Below the pieces are notes generated by a model. It did no database searches and was not told the DNA's origin. It saw nothing but the letters and a program-made list of their open reading frames with translations. A stretch of 64,000 nt of DNA from JAGVSV01 sp040766135 (GTDB taxonomy: Bacteria; Bacillota; Clostridia; Christensenellales; Aristaeellaceae), in NCBI GenBank assembly GCA_040766135.1, contig JAXGRA010000003.1:1-64000 (forward strand), read 5' to 3'. Positions within the stretch are counted from its first letter, which is position 1. Each line of letters begins with the position of its first letter. Positions 35,601-43,341 of the stretch are shown here, piece by piece. The translations under genes and the position numbers were made by a program.

Positions 35601-36182
35601 GACGGTACCCGCGATGGTCAGCGGCGCGTCCTTGTCAGCCATGGCGTAGCGCCAGGCTTCCTCCCGGAAAATGCTTTCATCTTCCATAATGGAGGGGTTG
35701 AACACGCTGTCGGTGTAGTAATCCACATACTTGAGCAATTGCTGCTCACTTAGGGAAGCCACCGGGTAGGTGGTAATCAGGTCTGTGGTCATGGCGTTCA
35801 TGTAGGTGTTGTAGGTTTGATGGATGAGGTTGAAAAATAACGCCTTGGAAGGATATTTCTGCGATCCGCCCAGCGTGGCATGCTCAAACACATGGGGGAT
35901 GCCGCTGTCATCCTCCACCGGCGTGCGGAAGGAAATGTCATAGGTGCGGTTGGTATCCTCGTTTTGTACCAGCATGAGCAATGCACCGGTCTTCTCATGC
36001 TCCAGCAGCGTGACATCGGCATTGACCAGATCCAGCCGCGAAAACTCCCGCACCACAAAGCCGGTGGTTTGGTCGCCAACGTTCAGCGAGCCTTCCTGCG
36101 CCAGGGCAGGCAGCCCCACGGCGGACAGCATCAGCACAATGCTGACGAGCAACGCCATATAATCAGTCCATTTTCTGTTCAT
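32673..36182 (-). CDS. Secreted M16 (insulinase/PreP-type) metallopeptidase with C-terminal SLH-like repeats
   Basis: 1169 residues. Signal peptide MNRKWTDYMALLVSIVLMLSAVGLPALA. The zinc site is the inverted HVFEH motif (His97, Glu100, His101), followed by a FREEAWRYAM helix, which should hold the third ligand. Four M16 half-domains span to about residue 1000, as in PreP/falcilysin-type peptidases that trap short peptides in a closed chamber. The last ~165 residues look like three degenerate SLH repeats (DVAEGEWYSEAVAFMLDNKIM, VMALAQMGILNADDKADTVLTREKLADVL, FMLHHGLLYVVD...VTRAELAFAIW), which would tether it to the cell wall or S-layer. The ATG at 36182 follows AAGGAGG. Confidence 0.87.
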   Translation of the reverse strand: MNRKWTDYMALLVSIVLMLSAVGLPALAQEGSLNVGDQTTGFVVREFSRLDLVNADVTLLEHEKTGALLMLVQNEDTNRTYDISFRTPVEDDSGIPHVFEHATLGGSQKYPSKALFFNLIHQTYNTYMNAMTTDLITTYPVASLSEQQLLKYVDYYTDSVFNPSIMEDESIFREEAWRYAMADKDAPLTIAGTVYTEMQGAYSIETASMFNFKKTLFPGSQAGNSHGGHPAHITSMTWQHLKNYHDAYYHPSNSLSILYGKIEDYAPFLTLLDGYFSAYDKKEFTFDDPGYTPLTAAAEQTFEHPVEAASDTTNGAVVYFGYALKDATAEDQAILDLLITLLNNPSSPFQQAMKEKLPSASASCYYDNATPEVAVVFQASGMAAENASLFQTVVEESLAGIREKGFDPAAVEAVAAATRLDLLLVTESPNIGPSIAPSIAYMWAATGDVQAYNRYVKNTENFLAFAKQGLYQQLIEKHLTGNPRTALVVTAPAPGLKEKQDQALAEQLAAQKAAMTEEEITALVKATAEQGEQTDDAAALVAQLQAVDVNTLPEERRIYDITDEMGADGVRRLHAQADVSGVGQALLLLDAGAIPQDDLHWYRLYVDLLGKLDTARHDNASLSALLTRYLYQQEVRPTVYTGKNKDECNPYLRVSWIAMDEDMAPAYDVVYELLYETKLDDAAKVADVLSQVKASLKQTITNASFQIQAYRAFASASCGFLYYNYLNFIDYYAFLEQAEALFAAEPETALQKLAEVQAFFRVRDGAISGFAGNADSTAAHREIADAFLNRLDTAQREQVTYDLPAIAAKEALVVDSAVQYNIVYAPYRDLGLEGTCGDLDAVVRLVSDAFLYPQLRDQYGAYGVDHGATEEGVYILSFRDPNVQETFDVYAALPGMIKDMALTQDKLNGYILSAYSNYALSQGELSGALQALTGTVDEKPQERFLTWMRELKALTPEKVKEYAAMYEALSNKGHLSTSGGAGIIQQNEALYEKVLNPFAVKEVSQDSLADVAEGEWYSEAVAFMLDNKIMAPLSEEAFGVDEPTTVGDFVATLFKLAGMPLGVDEGVMALAQMGILNADDKADTVLTREKLADVLCNFLSKAAGMDTQTGLNPLPELTDADQISPASLSNIQFMLHHGLLYVVDNTLLPQTPVTRAELAFAIWGVDKME

Positions 36183-36222
36183 GATATCCTCCTTTTTAAT
36201 GAAACGAATAAACAAAGGGTCA

Positions 36223-36250
36223 ACTATACTGTAGGCGTGGGGGCTGTCAA
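36223..36250 (-). promoter_or_regulatory. Promoter of the M16 peptidase gene
   Basis: Minus strand: TTGACA (36245-36250), 16-nt spacer, TATAGT (36223-36228). Confidence 0.75.
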
Positions 36251-36324
36251 AGTCAATGAAAACACTGAATTTTTCACGTGGATTTTACATGGCGCGTTGA
36301 TTATTACAGGATGAAAATTGGTGC

Positions 36325-36356
36325 AAAAAAGCCCGGCGTGCGGGTGTACGCCGGGC
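36325..36356 (-). terminator. Intrinsic terminator of the isomerase/oxidoreductase operon
   Basis: Minus strand: GCCCGGCGT, 8-nt loop, ACGCCGGGC (36331-36339 with 36348-36356), then TTTTTTGC. Confidence 0.85.
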
Positions 36357-36376
36357 GGATACGAAGACTTCCGGGC

Positions 36377-37237
36377 TTAGCTCAGGGAATATCCCATTTT
36401 GGCCAGATTGTCCCGCGAGGTGATCAGGCAGTCGAATGCGTCACGCCCGTACAGATTATCCTGTTCAATGAAGAAGTATTTGGCACCGCCTGCCAAACCT
36501 GCTTCGATGACGGCGGGCATGTCGATGTTGCCCTCGCCCACTTCTGCAAACTGTACCACATTCTGGAACGCTTCCATAAAGGTCTTGAAATCGCCCTTGG
36601 CCAATGCGTCAAAGGCTGCCGGCTCAATGGTACCGATGCGGTAGTCCTTTAAATGGATGAGATCGGCACGGCCCCTGAACTCCTTGATGACCTCCACGGG
36701 GTTGGCGCCGCCGCGCTGGATCCAGTGCACGTCCAACTCCATGCCCAGCGAGGGCGCTTCATCCGCTATGATGTTCAACAGCCGTTTTCCGTCAAACTTC
36801 ATGAATTCCACATGGTGGTTGTGGTAGTACAGCTTGATGCCATGGTCCTGAAGCTTTTTGGCCGCGACCTCGGCGGATTTGCAAAAACCCAGCACCGCCT
36901 CCAGCGAGGCCATGCTGTCAAACGGCAGCATGCCAATGCGCAGGAAATGACAGTCCAGGGCCTTCAGATCGTTGACGATCTTGGAAAAATGCGTCGCGAT
37001 GCTCTCGCCGCCCATGGGCGGGGGCGAAATGCCCGCAGACATGGCGGCCACCTTGATGCCCTTTTCGTCCTGCGCGCGGCGCATGGCGTCGATGTTTTCA
37101 GGCGTGGTCGGGATTTGGGAAATTTCTACGCTGCGATAGCCGATGTCGGCCAGCTTGCTCATGGTTTCATAGGCACCCAAAGAGGCAAACTGCTCCTTGA
37201 CCGTCATGGCCTGTACGCCGATGTTGACTGCTTTCAT
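36377..37237 (-). CDS. Sugar phosphate isomerase/epimerase (TIM barrel)
   Basis: 286 residues of the AP-endonuclease-2-like barrel. Strand motifs include YRSVEISQIP, KVAAMSAGISPP, IKLYYHNHHVEFMKFDGKR (His/Glu metal region), GMELDVHWIQRGGANPVEV and LIHLKDYRIG, and the final IEQDN. Members isomerise or epimerise sugars or inositols, or dehydrate inosose. It is 3 bp after a Gfo/Idh/MocA dehydrogenase on the same strand, the usual pairing for sugar or inositol catabolism. The substrate is unknown. Confidence 0.87.
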   Translation of the reverse strand: MKAVNIGVQAMTVKEQFASLGAYETMSKLADIGYRSVEISQIPTTPENIDAMRRAQDEKGIKVAAMSAGISPPPMGGESIATHFSKIVNDLKALDCHFLRIGMLPFDSMASLEAVLGFCKSAEVAAKKLQDHGIKLYYHNHHVEFMKFDGKRLLNIIADEAPSLGMELDVHWIQRGGANPVEVIKEFRGRADLIHLKDYRIGTIEPAAFDALAKGDFKTFMEAFQNVVQFAEVGEGNIDMPAVIEAGLAGGAKYFFIEQDNLYGRDAFDCLITSRDNLAKMGYSLS

Positions 37238-37240
37238 GCT

Positions 37241-38422
37241 TTAATCCTCCTTAATCGGCGGATACTTGCCTTCCGCCGCGATGCGTTTGTTCAGCTCTGC
37301 AAGGAACAGATTTTCGTCCACAGGGTTGTCCACCTCGCGCCCCAGCCAGCTGGACAGCAGCATGGCGTTGGCCAGGTTGACGCCGTTGATGCCCTCGCTG
37401 CCGGGGGCCAGCAGCGGCGTGCCGTCCACGATGTGGCGGCTGAAATCGCTGAACACCTTGCGGTGCTGCACGCCCCAGCCGTCGGTGCTTTCGATGGTTT
37501 CGGTGGTGTACAGCTTGTCGGCCTGACCGCCCATGAACAGGCGCATTACATCCGCCATGGACATGGTGGTGTTCATTTCATCCTCGGACTTGGCAAACCG
37601 CAATATCGTGGCCTTCTTGCTGTCCTCCACCACGATCTTGCCCTTGTTCAGGTCAATTTCCAGCCGGTCGGTGCCCACCGGGTCATGGGTGGCGGTGATG
37701 AAGCTGCCGGTGGCCCCGTTGGCATAGGTAAAGGTGGCGGTGACGTCGTTGTCCACCACGATGTCGCGGTGGCTGCCATAGACAATCTTGGCCCATACCT
37801 TGGTGGGTATGCCGGCAATCCACTGCACCAGGTCCAGCTGATGCGGGGCCTGATTGACCAGCACGCCGCCGCCCTCGCCGCCCCAGGTGGCCCGCCATTC
37901 GCTTTGCTTATAGTAGCTGTCCGGCCGCCACCAGGAGTTGATGATCCAGTTCACACGGCGGATTTCGCCCAGCTCGCCGGACTGTACCAGGTCGCGAAGT
38001 TTTTTGTACAGGTCGTTGGTGCGCTGGTTAAACATGATACCAAAGGCCAGGTTGGGCTTACCGGCAGCATATTCGTTCATCTTGCGCACCTGCTTGGCAT
38101 ACACGGCGGCGGGCTTTTCTACCAGCGCATGCACGCCATGCTCCAGCGCGTAGATGGCCATCTCCGGGTGCAGGTAGTGGGGAACGGTGGTCACAATGGC
38201 GTCCACATGGCCGGAGGCGATCATTTCTTTGTAGTCGGTATAGAAGGGGACATCTGGATACAGAATTTCACACATCGTTTTCTTGTCAGGGTCAATGTCG
38301 CACAATGCCCCCAGCGCGCTCTTGTCCGGCCGGGCCCCAGTCTTCCCTGTGAGCATCTTGGCATAGGTGCCTCCCTGCGCGCCAATGCCAATCAAGCCAT
38401 AACGAACAATTTTCTCCGGCAA
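37241..38422 (-). CDS. Gfo/Idh/MocA family oxidoreductase
   Basis: 393 residues. The N-terminal Rossmann fold begins YGLIGIGAQGGTYAKML. The family's EKPAAVYAKQVRKM segment follows near residue 100, and the C-terminal alpha/beta domain has WRATWGGEGGGVLVNQAPHQLDLVQWIAGIPTKV, containing the catalytic-region histidine. It oxidises a hydroxyl of a sugar or cyclitol with NAD(P). First gene of the two-gene operon, with a promoter at 38457-38484. Confidence 0.88.
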   Translation of the reverse strand: MPEKIVRYGLIGIGAQGGTYAKMLTGKTGARPDKSALGALCDIDPDKKTMCEILYPDVPFYTDYKEMIASGHVDAIVTTVPHYLHPEMAIYALEHGVHALVEKPAAVYAKQVRKMNEYAAGKPNLAFGIMFNQRTNDLYKKLRDLVQSGELGEIRRVNWIINSWWRPDSYYKQSEWRATWGGEGGGVLVNQAPHQLDLVQWIAGIPTKVWAKIVYGSHRDIVVDNDVTATFTYANGATGSFITATHDPVGTDRLEIDLNKGKIVVEDSKKATILRFAKSEDEMNTTMSMADVMRLFMGGQADKLYTTETIESTDGWGVQHRKVFSDFSRHIVDGTPLLAPGSEGINGVNLANAMLLSSWLGREVDNPVDENLFLAELNKRIAAEGKYPPIKED

Positions 38423-38456
38423 AGGTCCTCACTCCTATCCATATTGTTTTACATAT

Positions 38457-38484
38457 TTTATATCACGATGAGCAGGGGTGTCAA
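38457..38484 (-). promoter_or_regulatory. Promoter of the Gfo/Idh-isomerase operon
   Basis: Minus strand: TTGACA (38479-38484), 16-nt spacer, TATAAA (38457-38462). The rest of the 290-bp divergent gap up to 38712 shows no gene; a promoter for the MBOAT operon must lie there but no clear consensus is visible. Confidence 0.72.
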
Positions 38485-38712
38485 TTGTTGCAGGCTACCG
38501 CCGTTCCGTGCTACTATCGGCGTGTATGCAGGTAATAATGCTACTATATTAAAGAAAGGCGAACAAGCAAAGTTGCCTGAATACAAAGGGATAGAGCAGG
38601 GGCCTTCATGCAAGTCAACACACGTTTATAGGAGTACTTGCGCATATAACATTATGATATCATGCTTATGGGCGTGCTGCGCTTTGCATAGCAGCCACCA
38701 AGGGAGATATAG

Positions 38713-40068
38713 ATGCTTTTTTCCAGCCTGACGTTTTTAATCTGGTTTTTGCCCACGGTTCTTATCGTGCACATGCTGCTGCCGTTCAAGTGGCGCAATG
38801 CGTTTTTGCTGTGCGCCAGCATATTCTTCTATGCCTGGGGCGAAATCCGCTATGTGCCGCTGGTGCTGGTGTCCATGACGCTTAACTACTTCTTTGGCTT
38901 GCAGGTAGCGCGGGGCAGCAGGGGGCAGCGCAGGTTCTGGCTGGTGCTGTCGGTGCTGTTTAACTTTGGCGCGCTGGTGTATTACAAATATGCCGCGTTC
39001 TTTATGCAGGTAGTGGGCCTGGGGGCGTGGGCACCTGCGGTGGTGATGCCGCTGGGCATCAGCTTTTATACCTTTCAGACCCAGGGCTATGTGGTGGACG
39101 TGTTCCGGGGCAAGGTGCCGCCGGAGAAGAACCCCATCAACCTGATGACTTTCATATTGCTGTTTCCGCAGCTTATTGCCGGGCCCATTGTGCTGTACAC
39201 AGATGTGGCGCGCGAACTGCGCGTGCGCCCGCTGCGGGCCGAGCAGCTGGAAAAAGGCATGGGGCAGTTTATTGCGGGGCTGGCGGCCAAGGTGCTGCTG
39301 GCCAACCCGCTGGGCGCGCTGACTGAACAGATTACCGCGCGCGCGGCGTCCTCGGCGGCGGCCATGTGGCTGGCCACGCTGGCCGGCGTGCTGCAACTGT
39401 ATTTTGACTTTGCCGGATATTCGCAGATGGCCATCGGTATGGGCAACATGCTGGGCTTCCACTTCCCGCGCAACTTTGATTTCCCGCTGTCAGCCACCAG
39501 CATGCGCGCGTTCTGGCGGCGCTGGCACATGACGCTGGGCGTGTGGCTGCGCGATTATATCTATATCCCGCTGGGCGGCAGCAAGGGAAAAGCCTGGCGC
39601 ACGGTGTTCAACCTGTTCATGGTGTGGCTGTTTTCCGGCCTGTGGCATGGCGCGGATTACAACCATGTGCTGTGGGGGCTGTGGTTCTTTCTCTGGGTGG
39701 CGCTGGAGCGCACGCGCTACGGTGCGTTTGTCGATGCACACCCCGGCTATGGTTTCCTCTATACGCAATTGGCCTTTTTAATCGCCTGGCCGCTGTTCCA
39801 TTACAGCCTGCCGCAGGAGGCCATTGCACATTTTACACGCATGTTTGCCCCCGGCTGGTCGGGCGATGTGCTATACTTGTTGCGGGATAACGCGGTGCTT
39901 TTGTTGATAGCGGTGCTGGCCTGCATCCGCCCGGTGGCGCAGCGCCTGTCCACATGGGGCCAGCGTTGGCCAATACTGCGTGTGGCAGCGGGGCTGGCGG
40001 TGCTTGCCCTGTGCATCGCTTCCCTGGTCAATGAAAACTATAACCCGTTTATCTATTTCCGCTTTTAA
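38713..40068 (+). CDS. MBOAT family O-acyltransferase (AlgI/DltB-like)
   Basis: 451 residues, about ten or more membrane segments. It contains the family signature FSGLWHGADYNHVLWG, with the active-site histidine near residue 317, and RNFDFPLSATSMRAFWRRWHMTLGVWLRDYIYIPLGG before it. MBOAT proteins of this subgroup carry acyl groups across the membrane for O-acetylation of extracellular polysaccharides or teichoic acids. The next genes encode DHHW and SGNH proteins, the usual partners that transfer the acyl group outside. The ATG at 38713 follows AAGGGAGATATAG. Confidence 0.92.
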   Translation: MLFSSLTFLIWFLPTVLIVHMLLPFKWRNAFLLCASIFFYAWGEIRYVPLVLVSMTLNYFFGLQVARGSRGQRRFWLVLSVLFNFGALVYYKYAAFFMQVVGLGAWAPAVVMPLGISFYTFQTQGYVVDVFRGKVPPEKNPINLMTFILLFPQLIAGPIVLYTDVARELRVRPLRAEQLEKGMGQFIAGLAAKVLLANPLGALTEQITARAASSAAAMWLATLAGVLQLYFDFAGYSQMAIGMGNMLGFHFPRNFDFPLSATSMRAFWRRWHMTLGVWLRDYIYIPLGGSKGKAWRTVFNLFMVWLFSGLWHGADYNHVLWGLWFFLWVALERTRYGAFVDAHPGYGFLYTQLAFLIAWPLFHYSLPQEAIAHFTRMFAPGWSGDVLYLLRDNAVLLLIAVLACIRPVAQRLSTWGQRWPILRVAAGLAVLALCIASLVNENYNPFIYFRF

Positions 40069-40080
40069 AGGAAGGCTTGC

Positions 40081-41178
40081 ATGAAAACGCTTCGGCGCTG
40101 TCCGCTTCTGGTGTTGTCCCTGCTGTTGCTGGCGGGGCTGGCGGCGCTGTCTGTCTATTTGCCGGATCAGGAATACAGCCAGCTGGAAAACCGCCCGCTG
40201 GCGCAGGCCCCAGCCGCAGACATACACAGCTACCAATCCGGCCAGGCCATGCGCCGCTGGGATGAATACGTGGATGACCAGCTTGCCCTGCGCGAGCAGC
40301 TGATGATGTTAAACGCGGTCAAGGACACCCTGCTGCTGCGCACGCAGCGCCAGGGCATTGTGTTGTTGCGCAACGGCCACATGGCCGATGCGGCTGATAA
40401 CCTGACTGCCGGCGCGCTTAATGCCAATCTGTCAGCCATGGAAGCGCTGGCTGCCGCCACCGACCTGCCCGTCACGCTGCTGCACATCCCGCTGCCCTCG
40501 CAGGTGTATCACCAGTATTTGCCGCCCTATTACCCGCATACCGATGTGGCGGCGCTGCTTGCCCCCATGGGCAACAGCGTCATACAGGCGGTGGATGCGC
40601 TGCCCGCGCTGATGGCGGCCAAGGGCGAAACATATTACCGCACCGACCATCACCTGACGGCGCTGGGCGCGCGCGCGGCGCTGGGCGCGCTGCTGGAGGC
40701 CTGGGGGCAGCTACCCTCGCCGGAACCGGCGCGCACGCTGACCTCGCCGGATTTTTATGGCTCCTTCTTTGCCCGCGCGCCCGATCCGTGGAGGAGCGGC
40801 GATACGCTGACCTTTGACTTGTACGATGGCCTTGCGCTGTATGTGGATGGCGAGCAGAAGCCCGGCCTGTACGATCCTGACCTGCTGGCCCGGCGCAACA
40901 AGTATGCCGCGCTGATGTATAACAACCCGCCGGAATTGCTGCTGGAAAATCCATCAGGCCGCGGCACGCTGCTGGTGCTCAGGGATTCGTATGCGTCGGC
41001 CATGCTGCCCGCGCTTGCCACACACTTTGCCCGCGTTATCGCGGTGGATCCGCGCTTCTATACCGGCGATTTGCTTATGCTTTGCCGGGAACAACAAGTG
41101 GAGAGGATACTATGTATTTACGGAATCAACGCGCTGTTAACCGATCGCAATCTGCCCCGGCTGGCCGCCGCCTGGTAG
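40081..41178 (+). CDS. DHHW/AlgX-like extracytoplasmic SGNH acyltransferase-type protein
   Basis: 365 residues with one N-terminal membrane helix (LLVLSLLLLAGLAALSVYL), so anchored outside the membrane. YSQLENRPLAQAP near residue 38 and YYRTDHHLTALGA near 185 are the DHHW-family marks (Asp-His catalytic region), and LRDSYASAMLP near 300 holds the probable serine. It likely takes acyl groups from the MBOAT partner and puts them on a glycan. The 3' end overlaps the next gene by 67 nt in another frame. Confidence 0.82.
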   Translation: MKTLRRCPLLVLSLLLLAGLAALSVYLPDQEYSQLENRPLAQAPAADIHSYQSGQAMRRWDEYVDDQLALREQLMMLNAVKDTLLLRTQRQGIVLLRNGHMADAADNLTAGALNANLSAMEALAAATDLPVTLLHIPLPSQVYHQYLPPYYPHTDVAALLAPMGNSVIQAVDALPALMAAKGETYYRTDHHLTALGARAALGALLEAWGQLPSPEPARTLTSPDFYGSFFARAPDPWRSGDTLTFDLYDGLALYVDGEQKPGLYDPDLLARRNKYAALMYNNPPELLLENPSGRGTLLVLRDSYASAMLPALATHFARVIAVDPRFYTGDLLMLCREQQVERILCIYGINALLTDRNLPRLAAAW

Positions 41179-41894
41179 CGCTTGTTGCGCTGCTGCTGGC
41201 GTGTCTGATCGCCCTGCCTGTTGTGGCGGAGGACGATCCCTTCCCCAAGGTGTCGCAGGTCAGCTTCCCTGACCATCCGGCGCCCTTTGTGCCCATATTG
41301 ACCGAGCCCGTGCCCGCTGAATACTTCTATGATGCGGTGCTGGTGGGCGATTCGCTGGCCGAAGGTTTTCGGCTGAGCAACGCGCTGCCCGACATCACGG
41401 TGCTGGCTAAAATCGGGCAATCGGCTGGCGGCATCATGACCACGCGCAGCTACAAGCTGGACGGCAAAAAGGTCAAGCTGGAGGAGTATCTGCACAGCCT
41501 GAACCCCGGCAAAATTTACCTGTGGGTGGGCAGCAACGGCATTGACCAATTCAAGGTCAGCCATATTGTGCCACAGTATGCCAAGATGTTGGACATGCTG
41601 GTGACGGAGTTCCCCGATACGGTGATTTACTGCATGTCGCTGGCCCCCATCATCGAATCCCGCGCGCGCAAACAATACCCCAACTACACCAACAAAAAGA
41701 TTGTGGAATTTAATAAGGAATTGGTGCGCCTGGCCGGCGAGCGCAACTGCTACTATCTGGGCGTGCACGAAGTGCTGGTGGATGAAAAAGGCGCGCTTAA
41801 GTCCGCCTTTTCGGCCGGCGACGGCATCCACATGAAGCAGGAGGGATACCAGCAGGTGGCTGAGTACCTGATGCGCAACGCATTGACCAAGTAG
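41112..41894 (+). CDS. Secreted SGNH/GDSL hydrolase-like protein
   Basis: 260 residues. The ATG at 41112 follows GTGGAGAGGATA, although it lies 67 nt inside the previous gene. A positively charged N-terminus leads into a signal segment (LVALVALLLACLIALPVVAEDD). Block I is LVGDSLAEGF, the oxyanion asparagine is in WVGSNGID, and the Asp-His pair is in SAGDGIHMKQEGY. It may be the transferase or esterase of the MBOAT cassette. Confidence 0.82.
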   Translation: MYLRNQRAVNRSQSAPAGRRLVALVALLLACLIALPVVAEDDPFPKVSQVSFPDHPAPFVPILTEPVPAEYFYDAVLVGDSLAEGFRLSNALPDITVLAKIGQSAGGIMTTRSYKLDGKKVKLEEYLHSLNPGKIYLWVGSNGIDQFKVSHIVPQYAKMLDMLVTEFPDTVIYCMSLAPIIESRARKQYPNYTNKKIVEFNKELVRLAGERNCYYLGVHEVLVDEKGALKSAFSAGDGIHMKQEGYQQVAEYLMRNALTK

Positions 41895-41907
41895 GGAGGA
41901 AAAGATT

Positions 41908-42378
41908 TTGACCAGACCCCGCATTCTGCACTTGGCCGCATTGTGCCTGTGTTTGGTGCTGCTTGCCGGCTGCGGCGATAAGACAACGCCGCTGCCCAAG
42001 GCCGATGATGTGCTGGCCGCCGTGCGCGCCGCACAGCCCTTTGCCGATATGACCGACTTGCCCGACAAGCAGCTCAACAGTTATCTGGCGCTGGAGCCGG
42101 AATGGTGTGCCGATGAGGCCGCAGTTTTTGATGTCAGCCGCTACACGCCGGAGGCTATTATCGTGGTAACGGCCAAGGACAATGCCTCCCGCGACAAGGT
42201 AAAGCAGGCGCTGCAGGAATACCGCGATAATCTGTTAGAGGAATACCGCACCTATCAGCCGGAGCAATTGCCCAAGCTGCAGCAAGCCAAGGTGCGCGAA
42301 AAGGGGTTGCAGCTGGTGCTGGTCATCGCACCCGATGACGCCGTGACCGAGCAAACGCTCAACACCCTGTGGAAGTAA
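41908..42378 (+). CDS. DUF4358 lipoprotein
   Basis: 156 residues. TTG start at 41908 behind AGGGAGGAAAAG. Signal peptide with a clear lipobox LLAGC (Cys near residue 21), so membrane-anchored. The rest matches the short DUF4358 pattern (DVLAAVRAAQPFADMTDLPDKQLNSYLAL, VFDVSRYTPEAIIVVTAKD, VKQALQEYRDNLLEEYRTYQPEQ). Function unknown; the family tends to travel with MBOAT/DHHW genes, as here, so it may be an accessory subunit. Confidence 0.8.
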   Translation: MTRPRILHLAALCLCLVLLAGCGDKTTPLPKADDVLAAVRAAQPFADMTDLPDKQLNSYLALEPEWCADEAAVFDVSRYTPEAIIVVTAKDNASRDKVKQALQEYRDNLLEEYRTYQPEQLPKLQQAKVREKGLQLVLVIAPDDAVTEQTLNTLWK

Positions 42379-42400
42379 TCGCCCCTCACAAGGAGGTTTC

Positions 42401-43258
42401 ATGAAATACCCCGAAATCATCGCCATCCCCAACAACCCGGCGCTCACCGGCCTGGCCGAGGTGCTGCCCGATATCGTATACGCCAGCCCCGCAGGGCAGC
42501 CTTTGACGCTGCAATTGCTGCGCCCCTGGGGCGAGAATGATGCGCCGCGCAAGCCGCTGCCGCTCATTCTGTTTATCCAGGGCAGCGGGTGGACTTCGCC
42601 CAATGTGTATTATGAGCTGCCGCAGCTGGCGCGCTATGCGCAAAACGGCTATGTGGTGGCCACCATCACGCACCGCAACGCCATGGATGGGCATCCTTTT
42701 CCCGCCTTTTTGCAGGATTCCAAGGCCGCGCTGCGGTTTTTGCGCGCGCATGCGGCGGAATATGGCATTGACGCCAGCCGCGTGTGCGTGTTCGGCACAT
42801 CCTCCGGCGGCAACACCGCGTTGCTGATGGGCCTGACCGGCGATGACCCGCGCTATAAAACCGCCGATTATGCCGATCAATCCGATGCCGTCACGTGCGT
42901 GATTGACTGCTTTGGCCCCACCGACCTGCGCATTGTGGCCGACCACTTGCAGGAAGCGGCGGTGGATTGGCCGGTGTTCCTCAGCCTGATTGACGACCAG
43001 GACGCGCACGAGGTGATGCATGCCATGAGCCCCCTTTTGCACGTTCAAAAAGGCGTGTCCTATCCGCCCTTTTTGCTCATCCATGGCGATGAGGACACCA
43101 TTGTCGCCTATAAGGACAGCGTATCCATGTACCATGCGCTGTGTGATGCCGGCGTGTGGGCGCGGCTGATCCGCGTCATCGGCGCCCCGCACGAGGGCAA
43201 CTTCTGGAGCCCCCGCCTGCATGGCCTGATTGCGGAGTATTTGAGCGAAAAACTGTAG
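42401..43258 (+). CDS. Alpha/beta hydrolase (esterase-like)
   Basis: 285 residues, cytoplasmic (no signal peptide). Oxyanion-region FIQGSGWTSP replaces the usual HGGG; the nucleophile elbow is FGTSSGGNTALL (Ser near residue 138). The acid and base are in LLIHGDEDTIV and IGAPHEGNFW. Resembles small carboxylesterases and deacetylases of the BD-FAE type. It follows DUF4358 by 22 bp, so it may belong to the same operon and remove acyl groups. Confidence 0.87.
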   Translation: MKYPEIIAIPNNPALTGLAEVLPDIVYASPAGQPLTLQLLRPWGENDAPRKPLPLILFIQGSGWTSPNVYYELPQLARYAQNGYVVATITHRNAMDGHPFPAFLQDSKAALRFLRAHAAEYGIDASRVCVFGTSSGGNTALLMGLTGDDPRYKTADYADQSDAVTCVIDCFGPTDLRIVADHLQEAAVDWPVFLSLIDDQDAHEVMHAMSPLLHVQKGVSYPPFLLIHGDEDTIVAYKDSVSMYHALCDAGVWARLIRVIGAPHEGNFWSPRLHGLIAEYLSEKL

Positions 43259-43272
43259 TACACCAATAAAGC

Positions 43273-43305
43273 AACACCCTGACAGACGAAGCCAGGGTGT
43301 TTTTG
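43273..43305 (+). terminator. Intrinsic terminator of the MBOAT operon
   Basis: AACACCCTG (43273-43281) with CAGGGTGTT (43293-43301), then TTTTGTG. Confidence 0.85.
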
Positions 43306-43341
43306 TGTGTCAGCCGAAGCTTATACTGTTTTACAACAGCA

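Noticed and set aside
36653..38731. A 692-codon open frame on the plus strand opposite the isomerase and Gfo/Idh genes
   Set aside because: It is a shadow of two well-supported genes on the other strand; its product is low-complexity, rich in His, Gly and Val, with no domain.
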